Shown here one piece after another: positions 58,372 to 64,000 of a stretch of DNA of 64,000 nt. This DNA is from Paracoccaceae bacterium (GTDB lineage: Bacteria; Pseudomonadota; Alphaproteobacteria; Rhodobacterales; Rhodobacteraceae), in the NCBI GenBank assembly GCA_030697175.1, contig JAUYQR010000004.1, forward strand, positions 42,817-106,816. Direction: 5' to 3'. Within the stretch, counting starts at the first letter, position 1. Each line of letters begins with the position of its first letter. Position numbers and translations under genes: made by a program. The notes beneath the pieces were generated by a model, which searched no databases, was not told the origin of the DNA, and saw only the letters and a program-made list of their open reading frames with translations.

Positions 58372-59382
58372 ATGTCTCTCAAGGCCCGCGCTGCTTGCGC
58401 CACCGCCCTGACCACCATCCTGTGCGCAGCACCCGCATTGGCCGAAAACGTGCCCGTGGTCTTTGGCACCAACTGGCTGGCGCAAGCCGAACATGGCGGG
58501 TTCTACCAGTCTGTCGCCGATGGCACCTACGCCGCCTGCGGGCTTGACGTGACGATCCAGCCGGGCGGGCCGCAGGTGAACAACCGCGCGCTGATGATCG
58601 CCGGCAAGGTCGACTATCACATGGGCGGCAACCTGCTGGAGGCGTTTTCCGCCGCGCAGGAAGGCATCCCGATCGTCGCCGTGGCCGCTGCCTTCCAGAA
58701 GGAGCCGCAGGTCATCATCGCCCATCCCGGCAAGGCCAAGACGTTTGAAGACCTGAAGAACCTCGACAAGATCCTGATCGGTGATCAGGGCTATGCCAGC
58801 TTTTACCAATGGATGAAGGCCGCCTACGGCTTTACCGATGAACAGCGCGAGGTCTACACCTTCAACCCCGCCCCGTTCATTGCGAACGAGAACTGGGGGA
58901 TGCAGGGTTATCTGTCGTCCGAACCCTACATGGTGGCCAAGGAAACCGGCTGGGAACCCGACGTGTTCCTGATCGCGGACGCGGGCTATTCCACCTATTC
59001 GACGCTGATCGAGACGATGGCCGACACCGTCGCGTCAAAGCCCGAACAGGTAACCTGCTTTGTCGAAGGGTCGATCAAGGGCTGGTACAACTACCTTTAC
59101 AACGACAACGCCGCGGCGAACGCGATGATCAAGCAGGACAATCCCGACATCACCGACGAGGCCATCGCCTATGCCATCGACAAGATGAAATCGGCGGGCA
59201 TCGTTGATTCCGGCGATACCGAAACGCTGGGGATCGGCGCGATGTCGGAAGCGCATGTGAAGGACTTCTTCGACAAGATGGTCACCGCTGGCGTCGTGTC
59301 GGGCGACATCGACTGGAAATCGACGATCAACACCTCGTTCGTCAACAAGGGCGTCGGAATGGACCTGAAGCCGAAGATGTAA
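58372..59382 (+). CDS. ABC transporter substrate-binding protein, NitT/TauT (NMT1/THI5-like)
   Basis: The 336-aa precursor has a signal peptide (cleavage near APALAEN, about residue 25) and the NMT1/THI5-like periplasmic binding fold that carries pyrimidines, sulfonates, nitrate or riboflavin precursors in different members. AGGAGGA lies 7 nt before the ATG. The neighbouring deaminase suggests a pyrimidine-like or other N-heterocyclic ligand; this is inference. A strong stem-loop follows the gene, as usual for binding-protein genes expressed above their membrane partners. Confidence 0.88.
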   Translation: MSLKARAACATALTTILCAAPALAENVPVVFGTNWLAQAEHGGFYQSVADGTYAACGLDVTIQPGGPQVNNRALMIAGKVDYHMGGNLLEAFSAAQEGIPIVAVAAAFQKEPQVIIAHPGKAKTFEDLKNLDKILIGDQGYASFYQWMKAAYGFTDEQREVYTFNPAPFIANENWGMQGYLSSEPYMVAKETGWEPDVFLIADAGYSTYSTLIETMADTVASKPEQVTCFVEGSIKGWYNYLYNDNAAANAMIKQDNPDITDEAIAYAIDKMKSAGIVDSGDTETLGIGAMSEAHVKDFFDKMVTAGVVSGDIDWKSTINTSFVNKGVGMDLKPKM

Positions 59383-59397
59383 GACGCCCTTGTCAAC

Positions 59398-59417
59398 GGA
59401 GGGCCTGTTGGCCCTCC
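59398..59417 (+). terminator. Stem-loop after the binding-protein gene
   Basis: GGAGGGCC-TGTT-GGCCCTCC forms an 8-bp perfect stem with a 4-nt loop, 15 nt past the stop and 19 nt before the ATPase gene. No T run follows, so 3'-end protection or partial termination is more likely than a full stop. Confidence 0.6.
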
Positions 59418-59436
59418 CACCACCTTCGGACCCTGC

Positions 59437-60234
59437 ATGTCAGACCTGCTTCACCGCCCTACCCTTGCCCTCGGTCAGCGCCCCAAGGTGCTGGAAGTGT
59501 CCCGCGTTGCCAAGGTGTTCAACGGCAACGTAACCGCCTTGCGGGACATGTCGCTGACCGTCAACGAAGGCGATTTCATCTCGCTCCTCGGCCCGTCAGG
59601 CTGCGGCAAATCCACCGCGCTGCGGTTGATCGCCGGCTTGTCCAACCCGACAACGGGGCGCATCCTGTGGCAAGGCGGGCAAGGCCGGGACGACCTTGGA
59701 GTGGTGTTTCAGGAACCCACGCTGATGCCTTGGGCAACCGTGGCCGAAAACGTCTGGCTGCCCTTCCGCCTGCGCGGCAAGACCTATCCGCAGGTGCGCG
59801 GCGAGGTGGAAGAGGCGCTGTCTCTGGTCGGCCTTTCGGGTTTCCTGAACGCCTACCCACGCGAACTTTCGGGCGGCATGAAGATGCGGGTCTCCATCGC
59901 GCGGGCACTGGTGACGAACCCCCGGCTGATCCTGATGGACGAACCCTTCGCAGCGCTGGACGAAATCACCCGCCACAAGCTGAACACCGACCTTCTGGCC
60001 TTGAAGGCCAACATCGGCTGCACGGTGATCTTCGTCACCCATTCCGTCTTTGAATCCGTCTTTCTGTCGGACCGCATCGTCGTGATGGCCGCCCGCCCCG
60101 GCCGCGTGATCGAAGAGGTGCAGATCACAGCCCCCTATCCACGCGACGAGGCGTTCCGCACCTCGGCCGATTATGCCGCGCACTGTCAGGTCACGTCGCG
60201 CGCGCTGCACGCCGCGATGGGAGAGGCGGCATGA
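59437..60234 (+). CDS. ABC transporter ATPase, NitT/TauT type
   Basis: The 265-aa ATPase has Walker A GPSGCGKST, the Q-loop QEPTLMPWATVAENV, the signature LSGGMKMRVSIARAL and Walker B LILMDEPFAALDE, with HSVFESVFLSDR after it, all typical of NitT/TauT importers. It energises uptake with the permease encoded next, whose ATG overlaps its stop as ATGA. Confidence 0.92.
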   Translation: MSDLLHRPTLALGQRPKVLEVSRVAKVFNGNVTALRDMSLTVNEGDFISLLGPSGCGKSTALRLIAGLSNPTTGRILWQGGQGRDDLGVVFQEPTLMPWATVAENVWLPFRLRGKTYPQVRGEVEEALSLVGLSGFLNAYPRELSGGMKMRVSIARALVTNPRLILMDEPFAALDEITRHKLNTDLLALKANIGCTVIFVTHSVFESVFLSDRIVVMAARPGRVIEEVQITAPYPRDEAFRTSADYAAHCQVTSRALHAAMGEAA

Positions 60235-61094
60235 CAATGGCCGACACCCCCCTGACCCGCGCCGAGGCAGAAGTTGACGCCGAAGAGGCCCGCCGCGCCC
60301 GCGCCGCCCGCACCGAAAGCGTGGCAAAGTGGGTGTTGCCCGCGCTGGTCTTTGTCATCATGGTCGTCCTTTGGGACCGTCTGGTCGTCTGGAACGATAT
60401 CCCGCACTACATCCTGCCCGGACCCGGTCTGGTGATGCAGACGCTGGTCAAGGACTGGCCGATCCTGTTCGAAGCGCTGCTTGTCACCCTGCAGATCACC
60501 CTGATGGCGCTGGCAGTTGCGGTGATCGGCGGTGTCGGACTTGCGATCCTTTTCAACCAGAGCCGCTTTGCCGAAATGTCGTTCTACCCTTACGCGGTGA
60601 TCCTGCAGGTCACGCCGGTCGTCTCCATCGCGCCCCTGATCTTCATCTATGTCGACAACCGCACTGTCGGCCTTCTGCTCTGCGCCTGGATCGTCGCGTT
60701 CTTCCCGATCCTTGCCAACACCACGCTTGGCCTCAATTCCACCGACCACAATCTGCGCGACCTTTTCCGTATCTATGGTGCCACGCGCTGGCAGCGGCTG
60801 CGGTTCCTGCAACTGCCCTCGGCCCTGCCCTATTTCCTCGGTGGCCTGCGCATCGCCGGGGGACTGTCCCTGATCGGTGCGATTGTGGCGGAATATGTCG
60901 CAGGCACCGGCGGCATCGGGTCGGGCCTTGCCTTCCGCATCCTCGAAGCCGGGTATCGGCTGAACATTCCGCGCATGTTCGCAGCGCTTCTCCTTATCGC
61001 GGCGTCGGGAGTTGTGATCTTTGCCGGGCTGTCGTTCCTGTCGCACATGCTGCTGCGCAAGTGGCACGAAAGCGCGATCAAGCGGGAAACCTGA
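60231..61094 (+). CDS. ABC transporter permease, NitT/TauT type
   Basis: The 287-aa permease has about six membrane segments and the EAA-type loop near residues 175-195 (NLRDLFRIYGATRWQRLRFLQLPSALPYF). It follows the ATPase with an ATGA overlap, and its stop overlaps the deaminase-like gene as TGATG. The three transporter genes plus the enzymes downstream form one transcript. Confidence 0.92.
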   Translation: MTMADTPLTRAEAEVDAEEARRARAARTESVAKWVLPALVFVIMVVLWDRLVVWNDIPHYILPGPGLVMQTLVKDWPILFEALLVTLQITLMALAVAVIGGVGLAILFNQSRFAEMSFYPYAVILQVTPVVSIAPLIFIYVDNRTVGLLLCAWIVAFFPILANTTLGLNSTDHNLRDLFRIYGATRWQRLRFLQLPSALPYFLGGLRIAGGLSLIGAIVAEYVAGTGGIGSGLAFRILEAGYRLNIPRMFAALLLIAASGVVIFAGLSFLSHMLLRKWHESAIKRET

Positions 61095-62320
61095 TGGATT
61101 TCAAAACCCTTCCGCCGGGCCCCTTGCGGCTGGATAATGTCACCGTTCCCGGCTGCCTTATCGGCCAACCCGGCGATCTGGTGCGCACCAGTCTTGGCGA
61201 AGGTCAGCCGGTCGACATGGCCGGCGCGATGGTGCTGCCGTGCTTTACCGACATGCACACCCATCTCGACAAGGGTCACATCTGGCCGCGCAGCCCGAAC
61301 CCCGACGGCACCTTCATGGGCGCGCTGACCACCGTTGGCGCCGACCGCACCGCCCGTTGGGGCGCCGAGGACGTCGCCACCCGGATGGAATTCTCGCTCC
61401 GCTCCGCCTACGCCCACGGCACGGTCGCGATCCGCACCCACCTCGACGCCATCGCGCCACAGGACGCGATCAGCTTTCCCGTGTTCGCCACCAAACGCGA
61501 GGAATGGGCCGGTCGCATTACCCTGCAAGCCGCCTGCCTGATCGGGGCCGAGGATTTTTCGACCGATGGCACATTCCGCACCACCGCCGACATTGTCGCC
61601 GCGCATCAAGGCGTGCTCGGCATGGTCACCTACCCCCTGCCCGACATCGCCCAGCGCATCCGCGACTTCCTCGGCATGGCCGAAGCCCGCAATCTCAGCG
61701 CCGATTTCCACGTCGATGAAACGCTCGACCCTGCCTCGAACACGCTGCGCCTGATTGCCGAAGCGGTGCTTGAAACCGGCTTTTCCGCCCCGGTCGTTGT
61801 CGGCCATTGCTGCTCGCTTTCCGCGATGCCCGAAGGCGACGCCCTCGCCACACTCGATCTCGTTGCAAGGGCCGGCCTTCACGTCGTCAGCCTGCCAATG
61901 TGCAACCTTTACCTGCAAGACCGCCAGCCCCATTGCACCCCCCGGATGCGCGGCATCACCCTGGTGCATGAAATGAAGGCCCGCGGCATCAACGTCAGTT
62001 TTTCCTCTGACAACACCCGCGATCCGTTCTACGCCTACGGCGACATGGACATGCTTGAAGTGATGCGTGAAGCAACCCGGATCGGGCATCTGGACCATAC
62101 CGGCACCGACTGGGTGAAGGCGTTCACCACCAACCCCGCCACCGCAATCGGCACCGCCACCACGCTGGACCCGGCCAACTGCGTGATCTTCCGCGCGCGG
62201 ACCTGGAACGAGCTTCTCGCCCGCCCGCAGTCGGACCGCATCGTCATCCGCCACGGCCGTCCGATCGACCGCACCCTGCCCGACTACGCCGAGCTTGACC
62301 CGCTGATGGAGCGCCCATGA
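61094..62320 (+). CDS. Cytosine-deaminase-like amidohydrolase
   Basis: The 408-aa protein belongs to the amidohydrolase superfamily, cytosine deaminase group, with metal ligands in FTDMHTHLDKGH, a His in FHVDETLD, VVGHCCSLS and the Asp in SFSSDNTRDPF. It would deaminate or hydrolyse an N-heterocycle brought in by the transporter. The true substrate is open, since this group also includes enzymes for guanidino and isoguanine-type compounds. The ATG at 61094 is fixed by the TGATG overlap with the permease; the long in-frame extension upstream is a shadow of that gene. Confidence 0.87.
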   Translation: MDFKTLPPGPLRLDNVTVPGCLIGQPGDLVRTSLGEGQPVDMAGAMVLPCFTDMHTHLDKGHIWPRSPNPDGTFMGALTTVGADRTARWGAEDVATRMEFSLRSAYAHGTVAIRTHLDAIAPQDAISFPVFATKREEWAGRITLQAACLIGAEDFSTDGTFRTTADIVAAHQGVLGMVTYPLPDIAQRIRDFLGMAEARNLSADFHVDETLDPASNTLRLIAEAVLETGFSAPVVVGHCCSLSAMPEGDALATLDLVARAGLHVVSLPMCNLYLQDRQPHCTPRMRGITLVHEMKARGINVSFSSDNTRDPFYAYGDMDMLEVMREATRIGHLDHTGTDWVKAFTTNPATAIGTATTLDPANCVIFRARTWNELLARPQSDRIVIRHGRPIDRTLPDYAELDPLMERP

Positions 62321-63708
62321 CCCTCGCCGCCGCCAAAGCTGCCCTCAGCCATCTGGACATCGACGACAACCCGGTGTCGGTAAAGGCAAAAAGCCGGGAT
62401 TTCTTCTGGTATTCCCCGGTCCTGAAAGCCCGCCTCGACCATATCAGCGCCGATTTCGTCGTCTCGCCCCGGACCGAGGCGGAGGTGATCGAAGTGCTGA
62501 AGGCAGCCTACGCCCACGACATTCCCGTCACCACACGCGGTGCAGGCACCGGCAACTACGGTCAGGCCATGCCGCTGGCGGGTGGCATCATGCTCCACAT
62601 GCGGCACCTGAACGCGGTCAAGGACATTCATCCCGGCCGCGTCATCGCCGAACCCGGCTGCCTTGTGAGAGACGTCGATGCCGCCACCCGCGCCCATTCC
62701 GGGCAGGAACTGCGGATGCACCCCTCGACCTACACCACCGCCACCATCGGTGGCTTCATCGCGGGCGGGTCCGGCGGGGTCGGTTCCTGCACCTGGGGGG
62801 CGCTGCGCGACCTTGGCAACATCATCCGCCTGCGCATCGTAACGATGGAGGCCGAACCCCGCGTCCTTGAATTCACCGGCGAGGAGTTGCACCGCGTCAG
62901 CCACGCCTACGGCACCAACGGTATCATCACCGAAGTGGAACTGCCCCTCGTCCCGGCCTATGACTGGGTCGATATCTTCGTCACCACCGAAACCTTCCCG
63001 GACGCCGCCCGCTTTGCTGCCGATCTTGGCAACGAGGACGGTATCCTGAAAAAGCTGATCACGGTGTTCGAGGCGCCCTTGCCACAGGACTATTTCCAGC
63101 GCGTCTCGCCGCACCTGCAACCACGACAGGCGCTTCTGGCGCTGATGATCGCGCCGCACGCGCTGGACGGTTTCATGACCTTTGCCGCCCGGCATCCCGG
63201 CGCCCGCGTGATCTACCGCTCCGACGCGCACGATTGGCCGCGCGACCCCGGCCCCGCCTTTGAATACGGCTGGAACCACACCACGCTGCGCGCGCTGAAG
63301 GTCGATCCGGCAATCACCTACCTGCAAGTCCGCTATGCCGCCCCTGACCACCTGGACCGGGTCGAGGCTATTCGCGCCGCCTTCCCCGGCGAGGTCATCC
63401 AACATCTTGAGGTGATGCAGGAAAACGGCCTCACCATGTTCGCGGGCCTGTCGCTGGTCAAATTCACCACCGAAGCCCGGCTGGACGCAATCATTCGCGC
63501 GCACGAAGCCATGGGCTGCATGATCTTCAACCCGCACCGCTACACGCTGGAAGAAGGCGGGCGCCAAACCGTCGACGACCGGCAGCTTGCCTTCAAGCGC
63601 GAGGCCGATCCGAAGGGCCTGCTGAACCCCGGCAAGATGATCGCATGGGACGAGCCGGGGTTCGATTACCAGTCCGTCTACGCCTACCGGGGCATGAAGC
63701 CCGCATGA
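62317..63708 (+). CDS. FAD-binding oxidoreductase (GlcD/BBE-like)
   Basis: The 463-aa flavoprotein has the PCMH-type FAD-binding domain in its first half (VTTRGAGTGNYGQAMPLAGGIML, TIGGFIAGGSGGVGSCTWGALRDLG) and ends in a FAD-oxidase C-terminal domain with PKGLLNPGKM. Enzymes of this kind oxidise hydroxy acids or related substrates. It overlaps the deaminase-like gene and the quinone-reductase gene as ATGA on both sides, so it is a step of the same catabolic route. The substrate is unknown. Confidence 0.87.
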   Translation: MTLAAAKAALSHLDIDDNPVSVKAKSRDFFWYSPVLKARLDHISADFVVSPRTEAEVIEVLKAAYAHDIPVTTRGAGTGNYGQAMPLAGGIMLHMRHLNAVKDIHPGRVIAEPGCLVRDVDAATRAHSGQELRMHPSTYTTATIGGFIAGGSGGVGSCTWGALRDLGNIIRLRIVTMEAEPRVLEFTGEELHRVSHAYGTNGIITEVELPLVPAYDWVDIFVTTETFPDAARFAADLGNEDGILKKLITVFEAPLPQDYFQRVSPHLQPRQALLALMIAPHALDGFMTFAARHPGARVIYRSDAHDWPRDPGPAFEYGWNHTTLRALKVDPAITYLQVRYAAPDHLDRVEAIRAAFPGEVIQHLEVMQENGLTMFAGLSLVKFTTEARLDAIIRAHEAMGCMIFNPHRYTLEEGGRQTVDDRQLAFKREADPKGLLNPGKMIAWDEPGFDYQSVYAYRGMKPA

Positions 63709-63884
63709 TCCGCGTGCTGGTCGTCTTTGCCCATCCCTGCGAGGAAAGCCTGTCCACAGCGATCTTGCGCACCGTCACCGAGCGGCTGACCGCGCGCGGC
63801 TGGGAGGTCGACCTTTGCGACCTTTACGCCGAAGGATTTGACCCGGTTCTGACCGCCGCCGGAGCTATGACCGAAAGTTGGTGA
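63705..63884 (+). pseudogene. NAD(P)H:quinone oxidoreductase gene truncated by an IS
   Basis: The first 53 or so residues (IRVLVVFAHPCEESLSTAIL onward to CDLYAEGFDPVLTAA) match the flavodoxin-fold NAD(P)H dehydrogenase (quinone) family. The frame then enters foreign sequence and stops at 63884, leaving 59 aa of a protein normally near 190-200. The break falls at about 63859, at the edge of a transposase-bearing element. The ATG overlaps the preceding oxidase stop. The remaining 3' part may lie beyond the IS, outside the window. Confidence 0.85.
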
Positions 63885-64000
63885 CGGTTTGATCAGGCGG
63901 CTTTGAATTCGTGCTTGATGCCGTCGCGGAATTCAACCCCCTGGATGATTTCGGGCAGGCGGTTCTGACCATCGAGTTTGCGCCATTTCTTCCTGGCCGA
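63860..64000 (-). mobile_element. Insertion sequence, left part (window edge)
   Basis: Homology to the quinone-reductase family ends at about 63859, and a transposase C-terminus follows on the minus strand. The terminal inverted repeat should begin near GGAGCTATGACCGAAAGTTG, but its partner lies outside the window, so the exact end and the target duplication cannot be fixed. Confidence 0.75.
63893..64000 (-). CDS. Transposase C-terminus (probably IS256 family), partial
   Basis: The minus-strand frame reads 35 residues, including KKWRKLDGQNRLPEIIQGVE and a GIKHEFKAA end, then TGA at 63895-63893. The WRKLDG-N-LPEIIQGV pattern is typical of transposase C-termini of Rhodobacteraceae insertion sequences that I place with the IS256 (mutator) family. 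The 5' part is outside the window, so completeness is unknown. Confidence 0.7.
   Translation of the reverse strand, partial: SARKKWRKLDGQNRLPEIIQGVEFRDGIKHEFKAA

Noticed and set aside
58372..61094. Taurine importer of the nearby taurine cluster
   Set aside because: NitT/TauT transporters include taurine importers, but this one overlaps a deaminase-like gene, is about 6 kb from tpa on the other strand, and shows no TauR-like site upstream.

Overview
The window comes from a GC-rich alphaproteobacterium that is almost certainly a member of the Rhodobacteraceae and a facultative anoxygenic phototroph. The first half (about 1-32.8 kb) is one half of a photosynthesis gene cluster in the order typical of that family. 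The other half (crtCDEF, bchCXYZ, puf) is not present and would be expected beyond position 1. I cannot name the genus from sequence alone.

Photosynthesis region. Minus-strand crtI-crtB-tspO diverges from crtA-bchI-bchD-bchO, with two TGT-N12-ACA (PpsR/CrtJ) sites between them. A minus-strand block follows: bchE-bchJ, then bchG-pucC-like MFS-bchP-idi with its own PpsR site. Next come the regulators ppsR and ppaA/aerR. A long plus-strand superoperon then runs bchF-N-B-H-L-M-lhaA-puhA-puhB-puhC-small ORF-acsF-puhE-hemA-cycA. Together these cover Mg insertion (BchHID), methylation (BchM), ring-E cyclisation by both the anaerobic (BchE) and aerobic (AcsF) enzymes, dark protochlorophyllide reduction (BchLNB), the side chain and tail (BchJ, F, G, P), early carotenoid synthesis, RC-H subunit and assembly factors, the haem precursor ALA, and cytochrome c2. 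PpsR sites, one FnrL box and a cobalamin-binding PpaA indicate oxygen/light control. Oddities: bchD has no canonical start codon (ATA behind a strong SD is likely); bchN carries a repeat-derived tail; puhE is preceded by three 45-bp hairpin repeats.

Urease region (33-39.5 kb, minus strand): ureD-ureA-(53-aa His-rich membrane peptide)-ureB-(Tat-exported cyclase-family hydrolase)-(AhpD-like protein)-ureC, then ureE-ureF-ureG. A 57-aa plus-strand coiled-coil gene sits between ureC and ureE.

Sulfonate region (39.7-52.4 kb, minus strand): taurine:pyruvate aminotransferase (tpa), the MocR regulator tauR, and a tightly overlapped operon xsc-tauE-like exporter-ackA-soeA-soeB-soeC-phosphomannomutase. 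The sequence describes taurine to sulfoacetaldehyde to acetyl phosphate plus sulfite. Acetyl phosphate is then used by acetate kinase, and sulfite is exported and/or oxidised by a SoeABC-type dehydrogenase.

Last part (52.5-64 kb): a nucleotide-sugar epimerase diverges from a LolD/MacB-like ABC ATPase, an FtsX-type permease and an AttH/CrtC-family protein. A RidA protein then diverges from a catabolic operon (NitT/TauT-type ABC transporter, cytosine-deaminase-like amidohydrolase, FAD oxidase, flavodoxin-fold quinone reductase). That operon is cut off by an insertion sequence whose transposase C-terminus ends the window.

Several repeat families recur: a 17-bp palindrome directly 3' of three minus-strand operon ends, a hairpin plus GGATATTT...AACAGAAG element, and a G/C-run inverted repeat at bchN and after cycA. 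No tRNA, rRNA or CRISPR array was seen.
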